Assembly: GCA_947166125.1 (NCBI GenBank)
Contig: CAMVCW010000002.1
Span: 62,001-126,000 of the forward strand
Source: an uncultured Candidatus Saccharibacteria bacterium
GTDB taxonomy: Bacteria; Patescibacteriota; Saccharimonadia; Saccharimonadales; Saccharimonadaceae
Direction: 5' to 3'
Length of the DNA: 64,000 nucleotides
Part shown: positions 10,184 to 19,817 of the stretch, piece after piece
Position numbering within the stretch: the stretch's first letter is position 1
Layout of the letters: each line of letters starts with the position of its first letter
The notes under the pieces: generated by a model
Told to the model about the DNA's origin: nothing
What the model saw: the letters and a program-made list of their open reading frames with translations, nothing else
Databases searched by the model: none
Translations under genes and position numbers: made by a program

Positions 10184-11236
10184 CTAGACAGCCAATCTAG
10201 AACGGCGCTCTTTACGCTTCCTTACTGCCATTATAATCCACACAATTATAATTGTCAACAAGATTATGGTAATTACAATTATATATGGCGGGATCAAGAA
10301 TACTACCATTTCTTCAGTCTTGGTCTCTTCCCCTGCCGTAACTGTCCAGGTAACCTTATATAAGCCAAAGTTTGGTGTCTCTTCCCATTCGTCAGATAGC
10401 ACTAATTCTGCATCTGGAATAATAGACATTCTGGCTTCGTTTTCCGGTGTTTCGTAGTAGGCTCCACCTAGGATGCCCTCTACTTTCAATACACCACGTG
10501 CATTAAAATCTAGATTTCCGGTGTTTTTTACTTTTGCTGATGCATTGATATGGTCTATCACGGTATTCTTACGTACGGTTTGGCCGTTTTCTTCTGCCGT
10601 AGTTTCTTTGGTGATATTACGACTAACTTTGATGTCGGAGATTTCGGCAGAGATGATTGTTTCGCCATTTCCCCTACCATAGATTACCATACCGGGACTA
10701 GCCTCGGTTTTTATACCACTACCACTCGCAGGGCTAGATATCGTATGTGCGAAAAGCACTGCGTATTGCCCGCCAGCTGGGATGCTATCTGGGGTAGTGA
10801 TTTTATAGGATACCTCAACTGTTTCGCCAGGTTGTGCCGTGAAAGTTGGCTTAGCTACGTAATTCCCATCTTGGCCTTTTATGCTAATCCACCGGGTAAT
10901 CTGAGTGTAATTATTTTCATTATTGAATCCCAGAGAATAAGTGTCGTTCTCCTCCGAATAGACATAAGAGTACGGCGCCGCATATACCTCGAAATTTATG
11001 ACATCGCTACCATCGTTTGTAACTTTAAGTACGTCTTCGTAGGTAGAGCTAGCATTAAGCTGAAAAATCCTGCTTACTGGCGAAATACTAATGCTGGTGC
11101 CTGGTTTCTGAGCTTCCGTCTCTTGCTCTTGATTATCTTCTGCATATGTTGAACTTGTCAACGAAAATGCTACGCCAAACAAAATCGTGAGTCCTACAAA
11201 AGCAACCGTTACGAACTTTGTAAGAATATGTTTCAT
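10184..11236 (-). CDS. Secreted protein with one C-terminal TM helix, resembling WxL-associated/DUF916-type surface proteins
   Basis: Signal peptide, SISPVSRIFQLNASSTYEDVLKVTNDGSDVINFEVYAAPYSY, C-terminal TM plus basic tail. Confidence 0.6.
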   Translation of the reverse strand: MKHILTKFVTVAFVGLTILFGVAFSLTSSTYAEDNQEQETEAQKPGTSISISPVSRIFQLNASSTYEDVLKVTNDGSDVINFEVYAAPYSYVYSEENDTYSLGFNNENNYTQITRWISIKGQDGNYVAKPTFTAQPGETVEVSYKITTPDSIPAGGQYAVLFAHTISSPASGSGIKTEASPGMVIYGRGNGETIISAEISDIKVSRNITKETTAEENGQTVRKNTVIDHINASAKVKNTGNLDFNARGVLKVEGILGGAYYETPENEARMSIIPDAELVLSDEWEETPNFGLYKVTWTVTAGEETKTEEMVVFLIPPYIIVITIILLTIIIVWIIMAVRKRKERRSRLAV

Positions 11237-11341
11237 TTACCTCCTTTGTTTAATATGATTATAGCACGAGCATTGCAGATTTGATGAAAAATAGCAAAAA
11301 TGAATAGAAATATGTTATAATATAAGAGTACATTTATAGTT

Positions 11342-11432
11342 GCGCGCGTGGTGGAATTGGTAGACACGCTACCTTGAGGTGGTAGTGGCTATATTTACGG
11401 CTGTGCTGGTTCGAGTCCAGTCGCGCGCACCA
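11342..11432 (+). tRNA. tRNA-Leu (anticodon GAG)
   Basis: gcgcgcg acceptor pairs with cgcgcgc, encoded ACCA, T-arm ggttcgagtcc, anticodon loop ttGAGgt, long variable arm. Confidence 0.95.
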
Positions 11433-11491
11433 AATATATTTATTTGTAGCCCGAAACGGAAACCCTTTCCGGCCGGGCATACCAAGAAAAA

Positions 11492-11519
11492 ATATGCCCC
11501 TTAGGGCTATATTTTTATT
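11492..11519. terminator. Hairpin terminator between tRNA-Leu and the ABC permease
   Basis: aaatatgccccttagggctatattttta. Confidence 0.6.
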
Positions 11520-11534
11520 CATCACACCTCAAAA

Positions 11535-12266
11535 TTATTTATTATCACTAATCATTCTCTTTTTAAATACAATAATTGACAATAATATAATTGCTATAAA
11601 ATAAATTAAAAATACTACTATATCGGCAGGCGTTAAATTACTAAAATCGTTATGCAATGTGCCTTGTATGATATTTAAGCATGCTTCAAATGGCAATATT
11701 TCACATATAATTTCGAAAACGCCACCGATTGAATCTTTAGGAAAATACATACCACTTGTAAAACATACTAATTGAACAACTATGCTTCCTAGACCGCCAG
11801 TTCCCTTTTCACTAACTAGACTTCCGATGAGTATTCCTAACGATATAAAGAATATAGAAATAACCATAGATACTAATATAGTCAGTATTATGCTTACACT
11901 AAATTCTAGCCCCATGATAACAGCGACTAAGAAGAACAATACATTTTGGATTAATACTATTGGCAATAGTGATAATATATACCCTAAAATATAATCACTT
12001 GGTTTCATCGGTGATGTTCCAAGTCTAATTAGAAATGATGAAGTTCTATCCTTTGCAACTAATGTTGCAGTAAACAATGTAATAAATGAAAAGCCAAATA
12101 GAATTATTGATGGAGTAAAGTTTTCTAACTTGTAATTATCTGCTGGAATATCAAATTGTTGAAAAATAAATAATAAGAATAATGGTAAAACAATTTCAAA
12201 TACTAGGCTTAAAGGATCTCTAATTAATTCCTTAAAGTTTCTCTTTGCAAAATTTATCATTCTCAT
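11535..12266 (-). CDS. ABC-2 type transporter permease
   Basis: Six-TM pattern, FKELIRDPLSLVFEIVLPLFLLFIF, FTSGMYFPKDSIG. Confidence 0.85.
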   Translation of the reverse strand: MRMINFAKRNFKELIRDPLSLVFEIVLPLFLLFIFQQFDIPADNYKLENFTPSIILFGFSFITLFTATLVAKDRTSSFLIRLGTSPMKPSDYILGYILSLLPIVLIQNVLFFLVAVIMGLEFSVSIILTILVSMVISIFFISLGILIGSLVSEKGTGGLGSIVVQLVCFTSGMYFPKDSIGGVFEIICEILPFEACLNIIQGTLHNDFSNLTPADIVVFLIYFIAIILLSIIVFKKRMISDNK

Positions 12267-12988
12267 TATCGTTCACCTCCAGTTGCAATTGATACAAAAG
12301 CATCTTCAAAGTTTTTAGTTTTAGTCTTTTTAATTAATTCTTTTGATGTGCCAATATCGACAAGACTACCATTTGCCATTACGCCAATTCTATCTGATAA
12401 GCTTTCGGCTTCTTCCATATAATGAGTTGTTAAAATAATAGTAATTTTACCTTTTAATCCTTCAATTACTTTCCATAATTCTTTTCTCGCAATAACATCT
12501 AATCCTAAGGTTGGCTCATCTAAGAATAATATTTTTGGATCATTTATTAAACTAATAGCAATAGATACTTTTCTTTGCCAACCACCTGATAAAGTTTTTG
12601 CTCTTTTAGTTAATACTTCACCAAGTTTAAACTCTTTAATCAATTCATTTATTTTACTATCTTTATCTTTTATCTGATAAACTCCTGCCATAAACTCTAA
12701 ATTTTCTTTAACTGTTAGATTTGGGGCAATAGCAGTTTCTTGGGGTGATACATTTAAGATTTCTTTTATTTTGAATATGTCCTTTTTCATATTCATGTTT
12801 TCTATCATGATATCACCTGAAGTCGGAAGAATTAGTCCTGATAACATTTTAATGGTAGTTGTTTTACCAGCACCATTTACTCCTAAAAGCGCAAATAATT
12901 CACCTTGTTTAATTTTCAAATCTATTTCATTCACTGCAACTTTATCTTTAAATTTTTTTGTTAGTTTTTTTGTTTCTATTGCAGCCAT
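12266..12988 (-). CDS. ABC transporter ATP-binding protein
   Basis: GVNGAGKTTTIKML Walker A, LSGGWQRKVSIAISL signature, ILFLDEPTLGLD Walker B. Confidence 0.95.
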   Translation of the reverse strand: MAAIETKKLTKKFKDKVAVNEIDLKIKQGELFALLGVNGAGKTTTIKMLSGLILPTSGDIMIENMNMKKDIFKIKEILNVSPQETAIAPNLTVKENLEFMAGVYQIKDKDSKINELIKEFKLGEVLTKRAKTLSGGWQRKVSIAISLINDPKILFLDEPTLGLDVIARKELWKVIEGLKGKITIILTTHYMEEAESLSDRIGVMANGSLVDIGTSKELIKKTKTKNFEDAFVSIATGGER

Positions 12989-13191
12989 TATTTTTTACCT
13001 CTCTTTGAAAACACTTTATCAGACAAATCCTCAACTGCGTCCGCTTTTAATAAAGCTATCCCTTTTTGTTTATCACAAAGCACGATGACAGAATCACCTG
13101 GTTTAATATCAAACATATCTCTTGCTTCTTTTGGTATTACTATTTGTCCCTTTTCGCCAACTTTAGCAATGCCTACAAACTTATCTTTCAT
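12988..13191 (-). CDS. AbrB/MazE/SpoVT-family DNA-binding protein
   Basis: VGIAKVGEKGQIVIPKEARDMFDIKPGDSVIVLCD. Confidence 0.88.
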   Translation of the reverse strand: MKDKFVGIAKVGEKGQIVIPKEARDMFDIKPGDSVIVLCDKQKGIALLKADAVEDLSDKVFSKRGKK

Positions 13192-13344
13192 ATGTTTCTC
13201 CTTTTAGTATAACAAGTTATACTTTTCATACTATATTATATTCCTATCAATCTTAAAAGTCAACTTACGGAAAGTTTGGAAAATTATTTCCTACGAGCTA
13301 AATCAGCCTTTATTATGGTTGCAACTTCTTTCACTATGGTGCAC

Positions 13345-13387
13345 CACGAAAATAAAAGAGCCCCGTAGGGGTTATTTTATTTTCGTG
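13345..13387. terminator. Long symmetric hairpin (bidirectional terminator-like)
   Basis: CACGAAAATAAAAgAGCCCCgtaGGGGTTaTTTTATTTTCGTG, about 19 paired positions. Confidence 0.6.
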
Positions 13388-13503
13388 CTATGTGTGAGAT
13401 TAGACGAGAACGAAGTTCGTCTTTGGTAGGAGTTGAGCGAAAAGAAAATTTATTTTCTTTTCCGAAACGACACCTCAAAGATAGCTTGCCGCAAGCAAGC
13501 GTC

Positions 13504-13521
13504 GTCCAGTCGCGCGCACCA
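13504..13521 (+). repeat. 18-bp exact copy of the tRNA-Leu 3' end (att-like)
   Basis: GTCCAGTCGCGCGCACCA at 13504-13521 is identical to 11415-11432 in tRNA-Leu. Confidence 0.85.
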
Positions 13522-13778
13522 GACTGTATTTTTCCGCTTGAGTGTTTCTCAAAAAGCATCTCAAAAGGTCCCTTCCATCTGTAAGAGACCTCATTTTTTA
13601 TCGGAAGCTTCAGAAACTTGTTTCCGGAATTCATCATACTGTAAACATCAAAGATGATACACCCCTAGAGCAAGTATTGTGTAAACAATCATGCCCACCA
13701 TTAAACCTATTCTGCACCCACCAGTTACAGTGTCTGCCGTAGCGTCCCAATTCTTGGATTATTCCATAAAGGTGATAC

Positions 13779-14183
13779 TTATTTCTCCCCTTTTCTCACC
13801 TGTGCAAGATAATAAAGCCCAATCGTGTCAACGATAAAATCAAGCGACAATAATCCAGTCACGCTTGTCTTCGTTGTAAAGAATGTTGCAATCGCGCTAA
13901 CGATGCCTAAAATCAGTAAAACTCCATAAAGCGTCCCATCACTTTTCTTATCTGCCACTCTCCTCGCCAGCCAGAAATACCACAAATTAAGCACAATCAC
14001 TACTCCGGCCGCAATACCAAATTTAACCATCTCCTCATTACCGCCAAGACTTTTCTCAAGACCATTAGTAAGTTCTGGCATAGCAAAACAAATAATCGTT
14101 CCAATACCATAAAGCGCAGCCATAATGATATAAATCCAGCTAAACGACCTCATCGTTTCGTATGGCTTCTCTTTTTTTGACAT
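13779..14183 (-). CDS. Hypothetical four-TM membrane protein
   Basis: Hydrophobic segments WIYIIMAALYGIGTIICFAM, FGIAAGVVIVLNLWYFWLA and others. Confidence 0.6.
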   Translation of the reverse strand: MSKKEKPYETMRSFSWIYIIMAALYGIGTIICFAMPELTNGLEKSLGGNEEMVKFGIAAGVVIVLNLWYFWLARRVADKKSDGTLYGVLLILGIVSAIATFFTTKTSVTGLLSLDFIVDTIGLYYLAQVRKGEK

Positions 14184-14348
14184 TTTATTACTCCTTTAGC
14201 TTATGCTTTAATTATATCCTCCCCCCGATAAAAGTCAAGGCAATTTGAAGGCTCAGGTTTATTATAATCTTGGCTAGCTCTGATGGAGAACCCTTCAAAC
14301 TTGTTATGTACCAGTTATTAGTTCGTAGCATCTTTGGCTATCGTAATA

Positions 14349-14678
14349 CTAATAGTTGAAATCGCTTGACTGGAAGTCGATTACCCTATCAACCAAAACA
14401 TAAGTAGGCCGCCATGCAGGGTTCATAATTACGTAATCAATTACCTTACAGAGTAGTTCGTAAATATTTGGATTAGGCGCACCAAATGCAGATTTAATAT
14501 ATTTATGTGCTAATTCGATAGGGTCTTTATATCTGTAAAAGGCCCTATTTTGTTGGTCAATTTCCCAGTTCAAGAATATTTCTCGCGCCAAAAGGTCTTT
14601 TCCGACTGGGTTTCTAGCTCTCATCTGTTGTTCGAGCATATTAAGCGAGTTCAAGAACTTTTCTTGATTCATCTTCAA
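14349..14678 (-). CDS. Hypothetical protein
   Basis: 109-aa ORF without a recognised domain. Confidence 0.4.
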   Translation of the reverse strand: MKMNQEKFLNSLNMLEQQMRARNPVGKDLLAREIFLNWEIDQQNRAFYRYKDPIELAHKYIKSAFGAPNPNIYELLCKVIDYVIMNPAWRPTYVLVDRVIDFQSSDFNY

Positions 14679-14689
14679 GCCCTCTGGGT

Positions 14690-14943
14690 CTATGATTTGC
14701 GAGCATAAATAACATAGCGTAAAGGCTTTTTACTATTCCAATATCCATTAATTATAAGCACGCTGTGCTCATTGTTTAGTTAATATAAGTATTCGACTCC
14801 GTCGGCTACATACTTCGCGCCATGAATTTTCCTTGATTTCTTTGGCGGTAGGTTCGCCCATTTCTTCGAGCGTCAGAAGTAGCTTAATAAGGTTCTTAGC
14901 GCTCTCGATAGACTTTCTTTGGGTTTCGTTTAACTCCACGAAA
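14690..14943 (-). pseudogene. Probable decayed small ORF (frameshift plus internal stop)
   Basis: Minus strand VELNETQRKSIESAKNLIKLLLTLEEMGEPTAKEIKEN, then in another frame KIHGAKYVADGVEYLY*LNNEHSVLIINGYWNSKKPLRYVIYARKS*. Confidence 0.4.
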
Positions 14944-15149
14944 GCTCCTAACGTTTAAAGTGCAATTCGGGAATCACTCTCGAATCGGTATAGCGCCAAA
15001 GCCGTAGTAAAACACACCTACGAAAATGGCGCAGGGTTCCCACCCTACGCCGCAATTACTAATCGCTATTATACCATTTTCGAACTATTTTTTGAACCAA
15101 AAACCATAAGCACCACTTGAAAACAAGTGAATATCTGGATAAAGACCGT

Positions 15150-16184
15150 TTAATTGTTGGTGTGAACAATAAACAAATGTTCCATTACTTTATCGTCACA
15201 TTTTTTATAATGACGATGATCGTTGTCTCTTTCCGTTCTAAACCTTCTATAATCGGTTGAATACTCTTGAACTTTGCCACGACTGCCTAATATATCAATG
15301 ATTCTTTCTCTTGGAATAATTCCTTCGTTGTTGTAGCTCAAGATGATATATTTAGTATGTAGTTTATTGACAAGACGAGCAAATGCGTCTTCGGCTGCAG
15401 TTTTCTGGCAATAGAGAGATTTTTTATCAGAATAATCACGTTGACCCGTCTTGCCAGTTAGCTCTTGTTTATCCCATACAGCTAATGATTCCAGAACATG
15501 AAAATTGGGCGCATATTGTCTAGAATTGTATGGAGGATCAAGATAGATCACGTCCGCATATATATCATCAACTAAAGCGTTAGCGTCTTCTTGATATATC
15601 TTATTTTCTTTTCCATTGCTAGTAATATTTGGCTCCTTAAGGGTGAGCGGCTTTAAGGCCATAGAGCGCCAGATTTTCAAATAAGCTCCATATGTTCCTG
15701 AAATATTCGCAACAAAATCGGCCGCGTCAATTAATGAATAAACAAGAACGGCATATTCATCTTCATTTAGTAAGTTATCATTGTGCCATAATTCTATCTG
15801 ATCTCGTATTGCATCAATCTTCTTAGCGTTATCATCCGAAAAATATTGCCTATGACATTTACCACTAGGGGCATAATTCTCAAACGCGTAGCCTTCTTTG
15901 GGCTCCAATGAATTTAACTTCTTTAGGGCGCCCTTAATTCCAGTCTTAGATATCTTATCAAAACTCGGCATTACGTTAATCTTAATTAGGACATATTGAG
16001 CGTAATATGAGTATGTCATAAAGTCGTTCGATATTACTCTAAAACCTTTGTTCTTAAAATATTTTCCAACGGATGCTGTTCCGCTGAAAAGGTCAACAAA
16101 AGACCCTACAGTATTAATGCCGGCCTTTTTCATTGAAGAGTCAATAAACTCTAAGAGGCGAGTTTTATTACCAATATATTTCAT
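15150..16184 (-). CDS. DNA adenine methyltransferase, D12/Dam class
   Basis: MKYIGNKTRLLEFI, FVDLFSGTASVGKYFK, VIYLDPPYNSRQYAPNFHVLE. Confidence 0.88.
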   Translation of the reverse strand: MKYIGNKTRLLEFIDSSMKKAGINTVGSFVDLFSGTASVGKYFKNKGFRVISNDFMTYSYYAQYVLIKINVMPSFDKISKTGIKGALKKLNSLEPKEGYAFENYAPSGKCHRQYFSDDNAKKIDAIRDQIELWHNDNLLNEDEYAVLVYSLIDAADFVANISGTYGAYLKIWRSMALKPLTLKEPNITSNGKENKIYQEDANALVDDIYADVIYLDPPYNSRQYAPNFHVLESLAVWDKQELTGKTGQRDYSDKKSLYCQKTAAEDAFARLVNKLHTKYIILSYNNEGIIPRERIIDILGSRGKVQEYSTDYRRFRTERDNDHRHYKKCDDKVMEHLFIVHTNN

Positions 16185-18232
16185 AGAAATTCTGTCTCTA
16201 GCTGCTGTTTAAGGTCTTTATCGAAATTATTAGAGAAAACAAGTCTGAACTTGGTTTTATAGTCATTTCCGATATATACGATAATAATTACAAAGTTATC
16301 ATGTTCGGCAATATCGTTAAAATGCCCACGTTTTATTCCTCCTTCTACGCTTTTTTCTTCATTGTCGGCGTAGTATTCAGGATCTTTATTGGGATTTGTT
16401 GCTAGATTATAAAGAAATGCATCAAATTTAATATTCGATTGCTTGTATAGTCTATCGACTAAATTACCGGCATTACGCATGGCTTGTTGAATTTTGGGAT
16501 CATTTAGTATGTCCTGATATTGATTCTTTCCTTCAGCTAGCATAAACTTGTTAGATTGTTGCATGATGAGATCTAGCTTTGTTGATACGCGACCGATTTT
16601 TTCTTGATTTCCATTAATGGATATTTGTTGCCATGAAGAGTGATGAGTGTGGATAAAACATAAATCCCAATCTGACTTAATTGTCGACTGATTAAGAAAA
16701 GCTGAAACTACAGCCATCTCTTCCGTAGAGCTAAGTGGGTGTTCGTTCTCGATATTTGCAGGATGATAGCCATTTTTAGGGTCTTCACTTAACACGTATG
16801 AAGTTATCAACTTCTTATCATCTAGGATTAAGACATCTATATAATTTGCTATCGCTTTATATAATTTTGTATCGCGCTTTGATTTAAAATCAAAACCGCT
16901 AGGCGTATCTACTATACAATAACCAATAACTGGTCGCGTTTTAACGGCCTTCATATCATATCCAAACAATTCGCAAAAAGCCACGATTTCGCCGCTCTCT
17001 GGGTCTGGCGAAAAAGTTAGATTACCATTAGACTTTTTATGGATTCTAAGCGGCATGACTAAGGTTTCCTGATAATCGCCAAGAGCCTTTTCGATCTCTT
17101 TGGTATTATCTGGGAATTTTGACAAAAGATAATCTTTGCAATATTTGGTCTTTGCTATTCCTACTTTTGCGCTTCCTGAAATATAGCTCTTTGCAGGGCT
17201 GCCTTTTATGGATAGGTATTCTAATAAGTTTTTAATGTTGTTCTTGCCCATATAGGAAGTCCATGGCAACAAACTTCTACTTTCGACATCGGTCAAATCA
17301 TATTTGTTAAAAAAATCGTCGTTGATATTATAGATGTAATTAATTAAATCTTTCGAGAAAGATTTTCTGTCATTTACTATATCGTGCCGAATAGATGAGT
17401 CTATAGTTGGCAAATCAAGATCTAATCTCGGTTTAATGCCAATAGTTCCATTACTAGCGCTATATTTTCCTTCACCTAAATACTCAAGCATGTGCTCTAA
17501 AAATTCTGTCTCGAATTTTCTTTTTAGCACAATGTTCTCTTGAGAATCATTGACGTCACAGAGAAGAACTGACTTTATATAATTAGAAAATAATTCTTGG
17601 CTATCTTCTGGAACACGATTCCTAGTTTTGGCGCCTTCAAAGTTATTCTCAAAGTATGCTACAAAAGATGGCGTTTTATATCTGGCTGTGTAGAGTATTT
17701 GGTTATATACCTGTAGAGAGCTAGGCTCGCGTATAGTGCCTTGTGATTCGTCTTTTCCAGAATAGAACGTTTGATATATGAACGGAACCTTGTTTCTTGC
17801 GGCAGCGAGTTTGCGCCCCTCTCTTTGCCATTGCGAATTACCAACTGATGCGGTTTCGGTATTTTCTCCGGCCAAAATGGCCTTTTTGCTATCGACGGAG
17901 TAAAGAATATAGTCTGGTAAATCAACGTATGTTTTTATTGAATAAACATCGTCTGGTAACTTCCACTTATCAAATGCGCCACAAATCTTTATAGAGTAAT
18001 AATTATCTTCTTTGTCACTAAAAACATAGATTGGCTGATCTATTGGTTGGTATATCGTATAACAATAGCTTAGAATATCATCACTATTCGTCAAGTCGTT
18101 TAGTAGCGTTATTCCTTCAAGGATATTATCGGCATATAAAAGGAATTGATGTTTATTATCCATCTCTTTATAGCTCTTTAAATCCAATATCCGTTCACCA
18201 GATATCTTAGGGTTAACGAGCATTGATTGCAA
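16181..18232 (-). CDS. Putative type II restriction endonuclease
   Basis: 683 aa between two methylase genes with 4-bp overlap; PD-(D/E)xK-like TKLDLIMQQSNKFMLAEGKNQY. Confidence 0.6.
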   Translation of the reverse strand: MQSMLVNPKISGERILDLKSYKEMDNKHQFLLYADNILEGITLLNDLTNSDDILSYCYTIYQPIDQPIYVFSDKEDNYYSIKICGAFDKWKLPDDVYSIKTYVDLPDYILYSVDSKKAILAGENTETASVGNSQWQREGRKLAAARNKVPFIYQTFYSGKDESQGTIREPSSLQVYNQILYTARYKTPSFVAYFENNFEGAKTRNRVPEDSQELFSNYIKSVLLCDVNDSQENIVLKRKFETEFLEHMLEYLGEGKYSASNGTIGIKPRLDLDLPTIDSSIRHDIVNDRKSFSKDLINYIYNINDDFFNKYDLTDVESRSLLPWTSYMGKNNIKNLLEYLSIKGSPAKSYISGSAKVGIAKTKYCKDYLLSKFPDNTKEIEKALGDYQETLVMPLRIHKKSNGNLTFSPDPESGEIVAFCELFGYDMKAVKTRPVIGYCIVDTPSGFDFKSKRDTKLYKAIANYIDVLILDDKKLITSYVLSEDPKNGYHPANIENEHPLSSTEEMAVVSAFLNQSTIKSDWDLCFIHTHHSSWQQISINGNQEKIGRVSTKLDLIMQQSNKFMLAEGKNQYQDILNDPKIQQAMRNAGNLVDRLYKQSNIKFDAFLYNLATNPNKDPEYYADNEEKSVEGGIKRGHFNDIAEHDNFVIIIVYIGNDYKTKFRLVFSNNFDKDLKQQLETEFL

Positions 18233-18234
18233 GG

Positions 18235-19185
18235 CTATTTCTCCTTTCTAAAAATTAAAATATGCTGATGGATTATGGAAGGAATATATGCAAAAGGATA
18301 CCCGTATATATGCAGCATTTTCGAATCGTCATGCCAAATAATATCGGACTTTAATACGAAATCATCAATTTGAGATATAGTTTGCGCTAATTCTCCAGCT
18401 AAGAAATGATATTCTTTTCCTCGATACATATCCCCAATAAATACAGCCATATAGCCATTTGGCTTCAATGTTGGTGCAACTTTCTCAAAGATAGATTTCA
18501 TATCTTTAAGCCAATCTTCCTTGGATTGTAGCTCTTTATCGTTAAATTTCGACAGTTTAGATTGTCTGCCTGCGGCGGATGAACGTGTTTTTGTAACCTG
18601 ATCCATAATCCAATATGGAACATCTGTAATAACAAAGTCTATACTACCAGCCTCAATCTCCTTGAGCCTGTCATTAGCATCGCCTACTAATACTGGAAAT
18701 TTCTCTAGGTTTTCTAAGTCACATACTTGATTATAGATATCTATCCATTTTTGATTAAGTTCGATACCGATGGCCTTACGACCACATCTTGCGGCTCCCA
18801 ATAATGACCCACCAACACCCGCTAAAGGATCCAACACTAATTGTCCTGATTTAGAAAAAACTTTTATCAAATCAGCGCACAAATCTGGCGGTTTCTGCCC
18901 ACCGTGTTGAGAACGTAGTTTGTGCTGTAAATTTGACGGATAGATGGTATTGATTACCGTCTTAGTCCAATATTGCCACTCAGCCCCGTTTAGATCGTTG
19001 AGTTTATTTCTTGGATCATATTTAGGATTTTCTTTGCGACGTTTTATTTCCTCGCGAGAAATTGTTTTCTTTTTAGTTTTTTTGTCATCATCAGGGAAGA
19101 GATCGGGAATCTCTTGGTTAATATCTGGTTCCTCCTGCCGCATATTCATAGGTTCTATTATATCGCCAGATGCATAAATGGTCAA
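18235..19185 (-). CDS. Site-specific DNA methyltransferase (N4/N6 class)
   Basis: VLDPLAGVGGSLLGAARCGRKAIGIELNQKWIDIYN, VITDVPYWIMD. Confidence 0.85.
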   Translation of the reverse strand: MTIYASGDIIEPMNMRQEEPDINQEIPDLFPDDDKKTKKKTISREEIKRRKENPKYDPRNKLNDLNGAEWQYWTKTVINTIYPSNLQHKLRSQHGGQKPPDLCADLIKVFSKSGQLVLDPLAGVGGSLLGAARCGRKAIGIELNQKWIDIYNQVCDLENLEKFPVLVGDANDRLKEIEAGSIDFVITDVPYWIMDQVTKTRSSAAGRQSKLSKFNDKELQSKEDWLKDMKSIFEKVAPTLKPNGYMAVFIGDMYRGKEYHFLAGELAQTISQIDDFVLKSDIIWHDDSKMLHIYGYPFAYIPSIIHQHILIFRKEK

Positions 19186-19186
19186 T

Positions 19187-19561
19187 CTAGCGCGCTCCCT
19201 TAGTTATCTTGCGAATACCATTTATTGTTTGTTCTTGGATAGCAATATCATTTTTATTAGTTTCTGGGTTAGAGATGGAGTTCCAACTTAGCAAATCTTC
19301 TCTAATGCTTTTTAATTCTTCTCCATATAACTCCAATAAGTGTAGTTCAGTCATCTTGTAGCGCTCCATTGGGGCATCTTTTTCAAATAGTATGGCGTCT
19401 TCTATTTCGGATGCTAGCTCTTTACTCCATTTAGATAGGGTATTTTTGCTTACTCCTAGCTGTTTTACGATGTTGTCATAACTATTGCCTTTGGCTCTTA
19501 GTTCTATGAATTTAGCTTGTTTTTCCACTTTGTCTTCCATGTATTTCTCCTTGTAGTTCAA
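19187..19561 (-). CDS. Helix-turn-helix protein, possible R-M controller
   Basis: IELRAKGNSYDNIVKQLGVSKNTLSKWSKELASEIE. Confidence 0.6.
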   Translation of the reverse strand: MNYKEKYMEDKVEKQAKFIELRAKGNSYDNIVKQLGVSKNTLSKWSKELASEIEDAILFEKDAPMERYKMTELHLLELYGEELKSIREDLLSWNSISNPETNKNDIAIQEQTINGIRKITKGAR

Positions 19562-19817
19562 GGTGGAGTAGGCTATAACGATAACCTAGTATATAAATTT
19601 TTCTATTCTGGGGTATTTACTCCTTTCTAGTTCTTTAGGTTTAAACTCGTAACTTGGATGCAAAAACCACCAGTCAACAATGTAATAGATTAGTTTAGGT
19701 TTATTGTTGTCAGATGCACTATTGACAAATAACGCCAAAAAATGGTGTTATTTTTATTTTGCCAATTAATCAGCCCCTCCGTAGAGGGGCCAAAATGGGG
19801 GAAGGAGTGATTACTTA

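Noticed and set aside
11334-11525. 63-aa minus-strand ORF (..ARLDSNQHSRKYSHYHLKVACLPIPPRAQL)
   Set aside because: It is the antisense of tRNA-Leu, a common spurious ORF.
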